Below are positions 43,549 through 51,751 of a stretch of DNA of 64,000 nucleotides, one piece after another. This DNA comes from Amycolatopsis taiwanensis DSM 45107 (lineage in GTDB: Bacteria > Actinomycetota > Actinomycetes > Mycobacteriales > Pseudonocardiaceae): NCBI RefSeq assembly GCF_000519205.1, contig NZ_KI912598.1, forward strand, positions 324,390-388,389, in the 5' to 3' direction. The translations under genes were made by a program, and so were the position numbers. The stretch's first letter is position 1. The number at the start of each line of letters is the position of its first letter. The notes beneath the pieces were generated by a model, which was not told the DNA's origin, made no database searches, and worked only from the letters and a program-made list of their open reading frames with translations.

Positions 43549-44234
43549 CAAGCAGATTGCCGGAAAACGGTGAACTGTCCCGCCAGGGTGGATCGGCGAA
43601 CACGGAGTTGCGGATTCCCGACGCGGCGGACCGGGAGACCTTGAGCGCCTTCGTGGCCAGAGCCGTCCGGCTCGACCTGCTGGCCCTGGTCCGCCTGCGT
43701 AACCGCGGCAACGGGGTGGTGGAGGCATGGGTGGCCACACCGTTCGAGGTGCTGGCGACCCGTGCCGTGCACGGCGAGATCACGCCCCGAGACGTGACGG
43801 TCTCGGGTAACGAGCTGCTCGCCGCACTGACCATCACGCCGGGCGAGCGGATGGATCCCGGGCCGCCGCGCGATCTGATGTGGCACTCGGAGCTGCCGGC
43901 CGGCGGGGACTGGCCGCAGGTCGACCTGGTGCCCGCCAAGGTGATCAGCGAACTGGCCGAGAAGGGGGCGGCGCTCGCCCGGGACAACCTGGGCCCGCAG
44001 GGCACCCCGCCGGCCTCGCTGCTGGATCAGGCGGTGCTCACCGTGACCGAGGGCAGCCTGGAGGTCAAAATCCCGATGCGGTGCCTGTTCGCGTTGTCCG
44101 GCATGGGTTTCGTGGATTCGTCCATTCCGGACGACGTGGTCCGCGTGACGGCGACGAGTTCCTGGCTGCGGCTCGATGCTCGCTACGGGGCGGTGCTCCG
44201 CCGCCGTCACGCCCTGCTGCCTCTGCTGTTCTGA
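43545..44234 (+). CDS. Conserved hypothetical protein, third gene of the gdh operon
   Basis: 229 residues, start overlapping the previous stop. I recognise no catalytic family. It reads as a soluble alpha/beta protein: F-V-A-R-A-V-R-L-D-L-L-A-L-V-R-L-R, W-V-A-T-P-F-E-V-L-A-T-R, and the C-terminal S-S-W-L-R-L-D-A-R-Y-G-A-V-L-R-R-R. Position matches a conserved hypothetical gene following the thioesterase in mycobacteria (Rv2474c-like). Two 4-bp overlaps tie it to gdh, so a role near glutamate or acyl-CoA metabolism is possible. Confidence 0.8.
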   Translation: MTSRLPENGELSRQGGSANTELRIPDAADRETLSAFVARAVRLDLLALVRLRNRGNGVVEAWVATPFEVLATRAVHGEITPRDVTVSGNELLAALTITPGERMDPGPPRDLMWHSELPAGGDWPQVDLVPAKVISELAEKGAALARDNLGPQGTPPASLLDQAVLTVTEGSLEVKIPMRCLFALSGMGFVDSSIPDDVVRVTATSSWLRLDARYGAVLRRRHALLPLLF

Positions 44235-45008
44235 TCAGGAGGGCCGGGGGACGAGTGCGTCGACGACGTCGGGGACGTCGTCGACGCACAGGGCGTCGAC
44301 CCCGGCGTCCAGCAGCCGCCGGGCGTACTCGACGGTCGGGCACCAGGCGAGGAACTCCCGGCCGCTGGAGTGGACCAGGTCGATCACGTAGTCCAGCGGT
44401 CGCTGAGGCTCCTCGGGCTCCACGCCGTTGGGAAGCAACGAGCCCCAGTGTGGCGCGAGCACCTGCACGTCGAGATGCGCGGCCGCGGCAACGGCGTGGT
44501 CGATCGGGAAGTAGACCCAGGTGAGCAGCCCTCGCGGCACCGCCGGGGCCAACTGGCGGGCGATGTCGAGCGCACCCGCGTCGAACGAGGTGATCAGCAG
44601 TTCGCGCCGGGACGCCTCCCGGGCCGCGACGGCGGCGAGCCGGCCCATTGTGGTCTCGTCCCGGGCCCGTGTGGCGTCTTCCATCGCCGTCTTGACGTCG
44701 AAGTCGACGCCGACCGTCGGGGGAAGTGCTTCGAGGAGTTCCTCCAGCCGCAGTGCGCCCTTTTCGACCGCTTCCTGCGATGTGAGGTCGGCGTAGAACA
44801 CCCCGCCGGAGTCCGCCGGGTTGTGTGCGACGACCAGGCGGTCGTCCGAGGTCCGGCGGACGTCGACCTCTACCCAGTCGATGCCCGCGTCGACCGCCGC
44901 GAGAAAGGATCCGAGGGTGTTCTCCTGATGGCCGTTGACGGTGCCCCCGCCACAGCCCCGGTGGCCGACGAGCACCGGCCCTGGGCCGAAAACTCTGTTG
45001 CGGTCCAT
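44235..45008 (-). CDS. Glycerophosphodiester phosphodiesterase family protein
   Basis: 257 residues from the ATG at 45008; a longer in-frame GTG at 45137 lacks homology. GDPD motifs: V-G-H-R-G at ~11-15, N-T-L-G-S-F, D-W-V-E-V-D-V-R-R-T-x-D, V-V-A-H-N-P, and W-x-P near the C terminus. It hydrolyses glycerophosphodiesters to glycerol-3-phosphate and an alcohol, usually with Ca2+ or Mg2+. No signal peptide, so cytoplasmic. Its stop directly abuts that of the convergent gene. Confidence 0.88.
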   Translation of the reverse strand: MDRNRVFGPGPVLVGHRGCGGGTVNGHQENTLGSFLAAVDAGIDWVEVDVRRTSDDRLVVAHNPADSGGVFYADLTSQEAVEKGALRLEELLEALPPTVGVDFDVKTAMEDATRARDETTMGRLAAVAAREASRRELLITSFDAGALDIARQLAPAVPRGLLTWVYFPIDHAVAAAAHLDVQVLAPHWGSLLPNGVEPEEPQRPLDYVIDLVHSSGREFLAWCPTVEYARRLLDAGVDALCVDDVPDVVDALVPRPS

Positions 45009-45213
45009 AACCTGCCGAAACGCCCCGCACGCCGCGGACGTGCCGGTCCTCCTCACCTCCACGTTGGCACGATCGAGATCGTCGGTGAAGTCAACCTCCA
45101 CCGCGCTTCCGACCGCACCACCGAGGCCGGCGATCACGATTCTGACAGCCGGCGCGCGTACCCGTCGATGGCTGCGGTGTATTTCACCCTTCTTCGCCGG
45201 GCCGCGGCGGTGG

Positions 45214-45612
45214 TCAGGTCCAGCTGTTGATCAGCGTTTGCGCGGCCATCTCCAGGTAGCTCCAGAGTTGTTTGTCGAGCGGCTCGGGCAGGTTCGCTTC
45301 GTCGACGGCGACTCGCATCGCGCGCAGCCACGCGTCACGCTCGATCGGCCCGATCTTGAACGGCGCATGCCGCATGCGCAGGCGCGGGTGGCCGCGGCGT
45401 TCGGAGTAGGTGTGCGGACCGCCCCAGTACTGCATCAGAAACAGCCTCAGCCGCTCCTCCGCGGGCCCGAGATCCGGCTCCGGATAGAGGGGCCGTAGCA
45501 CCTCGTCCTCGGCGACCTCGGCGTAGAACCGCGCCACGATCTTGCGGAAGGTCGGCTCGCCACCAACGGCCTCGAAGAAGTTCTCCGGCTCGGGGGACTT
45601 GGGGGTCGTCAT
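45214..45612 (-). CDS. glbO: Truncated hemoglobin, group II (GlbO type)
   Basis: 132 residues, two-over-two globin. F-F-E-A-V-G-G-E-P-T-F-R-K-I-V-A-R-F-Y, then L-M-Q-Y-W-G-G-P-x-x-Y-S-E-R-R-G-H-P-R-L-R-M-R-H: Tyr (CD1), Trp nearby and the proximal His at H-A-P-F match M. tuberculosis GlbO. Likely binds O2 at the membrane or scavenges oxidants. Follows the MscS gene by 4 bp. Confidence 0.95.
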   Translation of the reverse strand: MTTPKSPEPENFFEAVGGEPTFRKIVARFYAEVAEDEVLRPLYPEPDLGPAEERLRLFLMQYWGGPHTYSERRGHPRLRMRHAPFKIGPIERDAWLRAMRVAVDEANLPEPLDKQLWSYLEMAAQTLINSWT

Positions 45613-45616
45613 AGGT

Positions 45617-46606
45617 TCATTGTGCCGGTTGTGACGAGTTGCCCGGTGAGACGAACCGGCCCATGGGCGGTTCGAACCCGACCGATTCGAGTTTGGCCAT
45701 CACCGCGGCCCGCAGTGCGCGTTGCACGGTCCACTGCTTGCCGGGGCGCACCTTGACGGTCAGCCGGATGGTGAGCCCTTCCGGTGTCACGCTCTCCACC
45801 CCGAGCACCTCGGGCGGCTCCAGCACGTTCACCGACAACGGTTCGCTGCCGACCGACTCGATGGCGGCTTCGGTGAGCACCGCGGTGGCCCGGTCCACAT
45901 CGGCGGAGTAGTTCAGCGGCACGTCCACCACGGCGACCGCGAAGCCCTGGCTGGAGTTGCCGACCCGGCGCACCTCGCCGTTGCGGACATACCACACGGT
46001 GCCCTTGACGTCTCGAAGCGTCGTGATGCGCAGGCCGACCGATTCGACCACGCCGCTCGCCTCGCCGATGTCGATCACGTCGCCGACGCCGTACTGGTCC
46101 TCCACCATCATGAACATCCCGGACAGGAAGTCCTTGACCAGGTTCTGGGCGCCGAACCCGAGGGCGACGCCGAGGATGCCGGCGGAGGCGAGGATCGGGC
46201 CGAGGTTGTAGCCCAGTTCGCCGAGGATCTGGATGCCCGCCAGCCCGTAGACCACGAAGCTGGTGACGGACTTCAGGACCGAGCCGATCGTCTTGGCGCG
46301 CTGCGTGCGCCGCTCGGTCAGCGCGGGGCCGAGCAGGCTGGGTGCGCGTTCCCGCAGCGGCCGCAGCAGGGCGGGCAGCTTGCGGTCGTTCTTGCGGGGC
46401 ATGGCGGTGACCCGGTCGATCAGCTTCCGCACGATCAGTCGGACAAGGAACGCCCCCAACAAGATCATCAGGATCTTCAACGGCTTGGCGACCAGCCAAC
46501 CGGCGGAGGCTGCCAGCCACTCGTTGTGAGTCACCTGGTACACCTGGTAACACCAGGATCCTGGCTCACTGATGCATTGTGGGGTCTCGCTCGTTAGCGG
46601 GTTCAC
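45617..46606 (-). CDS. Small-conductance mechanosensitive channel (MscS family)
   Basis: 329 residues. About three N-terminal helices, then the pore region around 150-165 (I-L-A-S-A-G-I-L-G-V-A-L-G-F-G-A-Q-N-L-V-K-D-F-L-S-G) and the beta domain with G-D-V-I-D-I-G-E-A-S-G-V-V-E-S-V-G-L-R. Releases solutes on osmotic downshock. Extracellular N terminus of ~30 residues. It is the first gene of a pair with glbO. Confidence 0.92.
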   Translation of the reverse strand: MNPLTSETPQCISEPGSWCYQVYQVTHNEWLAASAGWLVAKPLKILMILLGAFLVRLIVRKLIDRVTAMPRKNDRKLPALLRPLRERAPSLLGPALTERRTQRAKTIGSVLKSVTSFVVYGLAGIQILGELGYNLGPILASAGILGVALGFGAQNLVKDFLSGMFMMVEDQYGVGDVIDIGEASGVVESVGLRITTLRDVKGTVWYVRNGEVRRVGNSSQGFAVAVVDVPLNYSADVDRATAVLTEAAIESVGSEPLSVNVLEPPEVLGVESVTPEGLTIRLTVKVRPGKQWTVQRALRAAVMAKLESVGFEPPMGRFVSPGNSSQPAQ

Positions 46607-46749
46607 CTCGCGCGCAGTCCCTTTCTGGCTGGTTTTGTGCCCGGCGTCACACTAACGCGGGGCGGATATCACAGGACACGTCTTCTAACACAGGTGCATT
46701 TCGGGTGCCATCTGTGGTCGACTATTGCTGCACCGGTGGAGGTGGTCGA

Positions 46750-47466
46750 GTGCCAGACCGACAACCGATCTCCCTCGGCGCCGCCGACCACAGCGTGGTC
46801 GGGCAGGCGTCGGAGGGAGCCCTGTACTCCTATCCGGGTGTGGGTGCCCAGAGTGGTCCCCACCCCAGTGGGCCACCCACGCGTGGCGGCCGGACCGGTC
46901 GCCCGCACGGGCAGCGTAGAGGGCGGGATCCGGCGGCCGGTACGGCGCCCTTGTGGGGACGGAGGCGAGTACTCCTCCTGAATGCCACATACGAGCCTCT
47001 GACGGCGCTTCCACTGCGACGGGCCGTGGTGCTGGTGATGTGCGGCAAGGCGGAGGTCGTGCACGGCGATCCAGGCGGTCTGACGCTGCACGCGGCGACG
47101 TTCTCGTTGCCCGTGCCCTCGGTGATCAGGTTGTCGACATACGTCCGCGTGCCCTATCGAGCGCAGGTGCCGCTCACCCGGGCGGGCCTGATGCACCGGG
47201 ACCGGTACCGCTGTGCCTACTGTGGCGGGCGCGCGGAGACCATCGACCACGTGATCCCGCGCAGCCGCGGCGGTCAGCACAGTTGGCAGAACTGCGTCGC
47301 CTGCTGTGCCAAGTGCAACCATCGCAAGGCCGACCGGCTGCTGGCCGAACTGGGCTGGCACTTGCGGGTGGTGCCGACGGCACCGCACGGGCCGCACTGG
47401 CGGTTGCTCGTGCATTCCGGGGACGCCGACCCGTTGTGGCGGCCGTATCTCGGGGTAGCCGCCTGA
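46750..47466 (+). CDS. HNH endonuclease
   Basis: 238 residues from a GTG with GGAGGTGG upstream. The N-terminal ~75 residues are Gly/Arg/Pro-rich. Then L-L-L-N-A-T-Y-E-P-L and an HNH core: R-C-A-Y-C-G, I-D-H-V-I-P-R-S-R-G-G, W-x-N-C-V-A-C-C-A-K-C-N-x-x-K, with two Cys pairs for structural zinc. The family (Rv2469c-like) is conserved in actinobacteria near glbO and pepN; its biological role is not settled. A frame may start further upstream. Confidence 0.9.
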   Translation: MPDRQPISLGAADHSVVGQASEGALYSYPGVGAQSGPHPSGPPTRGGRTGRPHGQRRGRDPAAGTAPLWGRRRVLLLNATYEPLTALPLRRAVVLVMCGKAEVVHGDPGGLTLHAATFSLPVPSVIRLSTYVRVPYRAQVPLTRAGLMHRDRYRCAYCGGRAETIDHVIPRSRGGQHSWQNCVACCAKCNHRKADRLLAELGWHLRVVPTAPHGPHWRLLVHSGDADPLWRPYLGVAA

Positions 47467-47555
47467 GAGTCGCGGCGATCACCAGGCGCTCACGACGGCG
47501 CCCCGGCTGCCTTCGCGGGCGGCCGGGGCGAGCCGACGTCGTGCGTCTGTGCTGC

Positions 47556-47888
47556 TCAGGAGGCGGTGACTCGGGTGCCGCGGGTGACCCGGGTGCCGCG
47601 GGTGACTCGGGTACCGGCCGTGACCCTCGTGCCCTTCGTCACCCGAGTACCGCGAGTCACTCGAGTGCCGGCGGTGACCCGCGTACCCCGAGTAACGCGG
47701 GTGCCGCGCGTGACGCGCGTACCCGAGGTGACCCTCGTGCCCCTTGTCACCCGAGTGCCGCGGGTGACCCTGGTACCCGCGGTGACCCTGGTGCCACGGG
47801 TGACGCGGGTGCCTCGGCTGCCGGAAGCGTCGATCAGCGACAGCGCGTAGTCGTCGTTGGTCTGAGTGGGGGTAGCGACGAGGTTCAT
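47556..47888 (-). CDS. Hexapeptide-repeat protein, 14 copies of GTRVTx (110 aa)
   Basis: ATG with GGAGG 7-8 bases upstream. Residues 1-25 (M-N-L-V-A-T-P-T-Q-T-N-D-D-Y-A-L-S-L-I-D) look like a leader; residues 26-109 are 14 perfect GTRVTx units in which only the sixth residue varies (Arg 8, Ala 4, Ser 1, Lys 1). Codons vary freely, including CGN and AGG for the same Arg, so the protein sequence is conserved by selection. Hexapeptide periodicity with V at i and T at i+4 suggests a beta-solenoid or a modified Thr/Arg-rich peptide. No Cys, no signal peptide. Not recognised as a known family. Confidence 0.75.
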   Translation of the reverse strand: MNLVATPTQTNDDYALSLIDASGSRGTRVTRGTRVTAGTRVTRGTRVTRGTRVTSGTRVTRGTRVTRGTRVTAGTRVTRGTRVTKGTRVTAGTRVTRGTRVTRGTRVTAS

Positions 47889-48138
47889 GATCCATCCTCC
47901 AGGGGACAGCTGCGGTGACCGAAGAAGCAATTGGCCGGAGCGCAAGGCCCGTACAGGTGAAAAGTTACGAGGATCTGATCGTCGGAACAAGATGGCTCCG
48001 CTGGTTGGGTCCGCCCGTACGTGGCGTTGCGACCTTTCGCCCGCGCGCCCTTCGGCCCATGGAGTGAACGGCGACGTGGCACACGGAGGACGCAGGCTCC
48101 AGATGCGACGTGAAGCACGCGGAAAACCACCTGCGCCC

Positions 48139-48186
48139 GGTGCCGCTCCGCCCCCGCACCCGGTCTGGGGGCAAGCCCCCAGACCG
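48139..48186. repeat. Intergenic palindromic repeat, family 1, copy E
   Basis: GGTGCCGCTCCGCCCCC, then GGTCTGGGGGC-AA-GCCCCCAGACC (48162-48185), an 11-bp perfect stem. Confidence 0.75.
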
Positions 48187-48196
48187 CTCTGTTCTG

Positions 48197-48245
48197 TGGT
48201 GGCTGCGCCCCCACACCCCCGACTGGGGGCAAGCCCCCAGACCCC
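48197..48245. repeat. Intergenic palindromic repeat, family 1, copy F
   Basis: GTGGTGGCTGCGCCCCC, CCCCCGA, then CTGGGGGC-AA-GCCCCCAG (48223-48240). Its 3' arm CCCCCAGAC can alternatively pair with GTCTGGGGG at 48251-48259, just before the next gene. Confidence 0.75.
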
Positions 48246-48248
48246 CTC

Positions 48249-48254
48249 TAGTCT
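48249..48254 (+). promoter_or_regulatory. -10 element at the edge of repeat copy F
   Basis: TAGTCT lies 7 bases before the GTG start at 48262, with no usable ribosome site (GGGGG is only 2 bases away). Consistent with leaderless transcription. Confidence 0.4.
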
Positions 48255-48261
48255 GGGGGTC

Positions 48262-48510
48262 GTGAGCATCGTCGAGACGATCCTGGTCTATGCGCTGATC
48301 CCGGCCGCCATCTTCGGTGTGGTTGCGTTGATCACGCTGCGGTCGAAGTTCGCCGGGACCCCGAGGTACCGTCCCGGGCAGGCCTGGGAGCATCCACCGA
48401 TGTGGTGGAGCGGGAATCCCGAGGGCATTGGTGCGGCCCACCCGCACCCGGAAGTGAGCTCCGGCGAGACGGCCGGCTCGGCACTAGGAGGTGCCCGTGG
48501 CAGCTGGTGA
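48262..48510 (+). CDS. Small membrane protein, conserved actinobacterial
   Basis: 82 residues from a GTG. One N-terminal transmembrane helix (I-L-V-Y-A-L-I-P-A-A-I-F-G-V-V-A-L-I-T-L) followed by a polar cytoplasmic tail with F-A-G-T-P-R-Y-R-P-G-Q-x-W-E-H-P-P-M-W-W-S-G-N-P-E, a conserved Trp/Pro-rich stretch. Function unknown. It overlaps the next gene by 14 bp, so the two are coupled. Confidence 0.75.
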   Translation: MSIVETILVYALIPAAIFGVVALITLRSKFAGTPRYRPGQAWEHPPMWWSGNPEGIGAAHPHPEVSSGETAGSALGGARGSW

Positions 48511-48982
48511 ACTTACCGAGCAGGGACTGAGCGAGGAGCCCGAGTTCGGGGTCGCGATCTACCCGACCGGGCGGCGCTCGGTGGCCAAGATGTACCAGCC
48601 ATCGAAGTCCACCGGCCCGTTCAGCACCACGCAGCTCGCCCGGCTCGACGAGGCGCTGACCCTGGCCAGCCGCGAGACCGGCCTCGACTTCAGCGTTTAC
48701 CTCGGTGAACTCGACGGCGGCGACACCCGGCAGGCCGCGGAGAAGCTGCACTGGTCCATCGGCCCGGGCGCGGACGACTCGGTACTCATCGCGGTCTCGC
48801 CGGGGCAGCGGGTCGTCGAGGTCGTGACCGGTTCCGATGCGCTCCACCGCGTTTCCGACCGCGGCGCCAAGCTCGCGGTGATGAGCATGGTCGCCTCGTT
48901 CAAGGAAGGCGACCTCATCGGCGGCCTGGTTTCCGGCCTGCGGATGCTCTCCGACCAGGCGGGCGCGGCTCCCAAACACTGA
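48497..48982 (+). CDS. DUF5130 / TPM-like domain protein
   Basis: 161 residues from a GTG with AGGAGG 5 bases upstream. 'F-S-T-T-Q-L-A-R-L-D-E-A-L-T-L-A-S-R-E-T-G-L-D-F-S-V-Y-L-G' and 'D-D-S-V-L-I-A-V-S-P-G-Q-R-V-V-E-V-V-T-G' follow the pattern of the DUF5130 family, related to the TPM fold of membrane-repair and photosystem assembly proteins. No signal peptide. Its coupling to the small membrane protein suggests they act together. Confidence 0.8.
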   Translation: MAAGELTEQGLSEEPEFGVAIYPTGRRSVAKMYQPSKSTGPFSTTQLARLDEALTLASRETGLDFSVYLGELDGGDTRQAAEKLHWSIGPGADDSVLIAVSPGQRVVEVVTGSDALHRVSDRGAKLAVMSMVASFKEGDLIGGLVSGLRMLSDQAGAAPKH

Positions 48983-49001
48983 ACAAGCTCGAACACTGAA
49001 C

Positions 49002-49043
49002 ACAGTGCTGAGCCGGGGCCACCGGGCCCCGGCTCAGCACTGT
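49002..49043. terminator. Perfect 19-bp bidirectional terminator hairpin
   Basis: ACAGTGCTGAGCCGGGGCC, loop ACCG, GGCCCCGGCTCAGCACTGT. It lies between the convergent DUF5130 and pepN stops and is followed by GGTTTTC on the plus side. Confidence 0.85.
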
Positions 49044-49048
49044 GGTTT

Positions 49049-51625
49049 TCAGGACTCGTCGAACTCGCGAGCGGCCAGTGCGCGCAGGATTCCGGCCCGG
49101 CCCTCGGAAACGAGCCGGCGCAGGGCAGCGGGATGGTCGCCGGTGAGCCACTCGTCGGAGGCGTCCACCGTGGCCTGCTCGACCGCCCACGCGGGGAAGA
49201 GCCCGACCACGGTCGGCTGAGCCCGTTCACTGGACCGCCGCTGCCACACTTCGTCGATCATCCCGAAGTACTTGCTCACGTACTCGCCGAGCAGTTCCTT
49301 CTGGCCGGGGTGAGAGAACCCGCTGATGATCGACGTGCCGACGGCGTTGGGCAACTCGTCGTCATAGACGGCCTTTTGCCACGCCTCGGCCTTCGCCTCC
49401 GGCGTCGGCCGCAGCGCGCGGGCGTGCTCGGCGTGTCGCCGGCCGGTCGCGGTGTCGTCCTGGGCGAGCTCGGCGTCGATCTCCGTCCCGGCCGCCTTCC
49501 CATGCGCCACCAGCGCTTTCACCAGTCGCCACCGCAGGTCCGCGTCCACGGTCAGGCCCGGAAGCGGGGCCGAGCCGTCGAGCCAGCCGGCCAGCACCTC
49601 GAGGGTCGCATCGTCGAGTATCGAACCGGAAAGCGCGTTCACGAAGGCCAGCTGGTGATCCGAGCCGGGCTCGGCGGCGCGCGCCAACTCCAGCACGCGC
49701 GCGGTGAACTTCGGCCAGCCTTCGCGTTCCGCCCAGGCGGGTTTCGCGTAGGAGTTCAGCGCCGTCTGCGCCTGCAGCAGAAGCCGTTGCACCACACCGA
49801 CCTCGGTCTCGGCGGAAATGCCGCGGCAGACGATCGTGACGAAGTCCCTCGCCTTCAGCTCCGCCTCGCGGGTCATCTCCCAGGCCGCCGACCAGCACAG
49901 CGTGCGCGGCAGTGGCTCGGTGATGTCGGCGATCCGGTCGACCAGCGTGGCCAGCGAGCCGGCGTCCAGCCGCATCGTGCAGTAGGTCAGGTCGTCGTCG
50001 TTGACCAGCACCAGCTTCCCGGCCTGCCGGCCCACCAGCTCGGGCACGTCGGTGTGCTCGCCGACCACGTCCAGCTCGACCCGTTCGACACGCACCAGGT
50101 CGCCATTGGGCGAGTCGTCGTAGACGCCGACCGCGGTCCGGTGCGTGCGCAGCTCACCGGCACCCGGCTTCGCGCCAGTCTGGATCACCGAGAACGACGT
50201 GAACCGGCCGTCGGCGTCGGTCTCGAAGCGCGGACGCAACGAGTTGAGCCCGGTGGTTTCCAGCCACTGCGCGCTCCAGCCGGAGAGATCACGCCCGGAC
50301 GCCTCTTCCAGCGCGGCCAGCAGGTCGGCCAGCGTCGCGTTGCCCCAGGCGTGTTTGCCGAAGTACACCCGCAGACCGGCCAAGAAGTTGTCCAGACCGA
50401 CGTAGGACACCAGCTGCTTGAGCACGCTGGCGCCCTTGGCGTAGGTGATGCCGTCGAAGTTCACCTCGACCGCCTGCAGGTCCACGATGTCGGCGGCGAT
50501 GGGGTGAGTCGAGGGCAGCTGGTCCTGGCGGTAGGCCCAGGACTTCTCGATGTTGGCGAAACTGGTCCACGCGTGCTTGTACTCGGTCGCCTCGGCCTGG
50601 GCGAGCACGCTGGCGAAGGTGGCGAAGGACTCATTGAGCCACAGGTCGTCCCACCACCGCATGGTGACCAGGTCGCCGAACCACATGTGCGCCATCTCGT
50701 GCAGCAGCGTCTCGGCGCGGCGTTCGTAGGCGTAGCGCGTCACCCGGCTGCGGAACACGTAGTCCTCGAGGAACGTGACCGCACCCGCGTTCTCCATCGC
50801 GCCCGCGTTGAACTCGGGCACGAACAGCTGGTCGTACTTGGCGAACGGGTACGGCGTGGCGAACGCCTTGTGGTAGAAGGCGAAACCCTGCTTGGTTTCG
50901 GTGAACAGGCGCTCGGCGTCCATGTGCTCGGCCAGCGAGGCACGGCAGTAGATACCCAGCGGGATGACCAGGTCACCGTCGGCGGTCTTCTCCACGTACT
51001 GGTCGTGCCACTCCGTGTAGGGGCCGGCGATCAGCGCGACGATGTAGGTGGAGATGCGGTCGGACACCGCGAAAACCGTCCTGGTGGCGCCTTCCGCGGT
51101 CTTCTCGGTCGATTCGACCGGCGCGTTGGACACCACCTTCCAGTCGCTTGGTGCGGTGACGGTGAGCCGGTAGGTGGCCTTGAGGTCGGGTTGGTCGAAG
51201 CAGGCGAACATGCGCTTGGCGTCAGCGGTTTCGAACTGCGTGTAAAGGTAGACGGCGTCGTCGACCGGGTCCACGAACCGGTGCAGGCCCTCGCCCGTGT
51301 TCATGTACCGGCAGTCGGCCTCGATGACCAGTTCGTTGGTGGCGGCCAGGTCTGGCAGTGCGACGCCGTCGTCCTCCACGTATGAGGAGACGTCGAGCGC
51401 CTGGCCGTTCAACGTGGCCGAGCGCACCCGCGCCGCCACGATGTCGATCCAGGAGCTCTCCCCAGGACGCGCACTGGTGAACCGGACCGTGGTCTTCGAG
51501 TCGAACGTCTTCTCGCCCGGGCCACCCTGGCCGTCGGTGAGGTTGAGGGCGATGTCGTAGGACTCGACTTCCAGCAGTTCCGCGCGCTGCTTGGCTTGGT
51601 CGCGGGTCAGGTTTGGGGCGGGCAC
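49049..51625 (-). CDS. pepN: Aminopeptidase N (M1 family zinc metalloprotease)
   Basis: 858 residues from the GTG giving V-P-A-P-N-L-T-R-D-Q-A, which matches the actinobacterial N terminus; a start 36 bp upstream is possible. Substrate-binding G-A-M-E-N, zinc motif H-E-M-A-H with the downstream Glu in W-L-N-E-S-F-A, and catalytic Tyr region intact; C-terminal ERAP1-like helical domain. Removes N-terminal residues from peptides in the cytoplasm. Divergent from the Rv2466c-like gene. Confidence 0.96.
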   Translation of the reverse strand: MPAPNLTRDQAKQRAELLEVESYDIALNLTDGQGGPGEKTFDSKTTVRFTSARPGESSWIDIVAARVRSATLNGQALDVSSYVEDDGVALPDLAATNELVIEADCRYMNTGEGLHRFVDPVDDAVYLYTQFETADAKRMFACFDQPDLKATYRLTVTAPSDWKVVSNAPVESTEKTAEGATRTVFAVSDRISTYIVALIAGPYTEWHDQYVEKTADGDLVIPLGIYCRASLAEHMDAERLFTETKQGFAFYHKAFATPYPFAKYDQLFVPEFNAGAMENAGAVTFLEDYVFRSRVTRYAYERRAETLLHEMAHMWFGDLVTMRWWDDLWLNESFATFASVLAQAEATEYKHAWTSFANIEKSWAYRQDQLPSTHPIAADIVDLQAVEVNFDGITYAKGASVLKQLVSYVGLDNFLAGLRVYFGKHAWGNATLADLLAALEEASGRDLSGWSAQWLETTGLNSLRPRFETDADGRFTSFSVIQTGAKPGAGELRTHRTAVGVYDDSPNGDLVRVERVELDVVGEHTDVPELVGRQAGKLVLVNDDDLTYCTMRLDAGSLATLVDRIADITEPLPRTLCWSAAWEMTREAELKARDFVTIVCRGISAETEVGVVQRLLLQAQTALNSYAKPAWAEREGWPKFTARVLELARAAEPGSDHQLAFVNALSGSILDDATLEVLAGWLDGSAPLPGLTVDADLRWRLVKALVAHGKAAGTEIDAELAQDDTATGRRHAEHARALRPTPEAKAEAWQKAVYDDELPNAVGTSIISGFSHPGQKELLGEYVSKYFGMIDEVWQRRSSERAQPTVVGLFPAWAVEQATVDASDEWLTGDHPAALRRLVSEGRAGILRALAAREFDES

Positions 51626-51751
51626 GTGCACCTCTGGTCGCGCTAGTGGTCGTAGTTCCAACTATCCAATCATGGATGCCCGCGGGAACAAGCGTCACGC
51701 ATGCGCTGTTGGGCTGGTTGAAAGTGTGACCACTTCCTTGGGAGAGAACCC

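Larger units (their letters stand above)
47889..48261. other. Divergent gap containing two family-1 repeats
   Basis: 373 bp between the hexapeptide-repeat gene and the small membrane protein gene. The right half consists of repeat copies E and F in tandem; the left half should hold the promoter of the repeat-protein gene. No other ORF is supported. Confidence 0.5.

Noticed and set aside
45009..45137. Longer N terminus for the GDPD protein (GTG at 45137)
   Set aside because: The extra 43 residues have no family similarity; the ATG at 45008 begins just before the conserved V-G-H-R-G.
47556..47830. CRISPR array or simple tandem DNA repeat
   Set aside because: The 18-bp units have no spacers and differ at many synonymous positions; they are codons of a repeat protein.
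47566..47850. A 94-residue plus-strand frame (T-R-V-P-R-V repeats) opposite the GTRVTx gene
   Set aside because: It has no ribosome site, and its units vary at several positions, whereas the minus-strand reading is invariant at five of six positions and has a good start.
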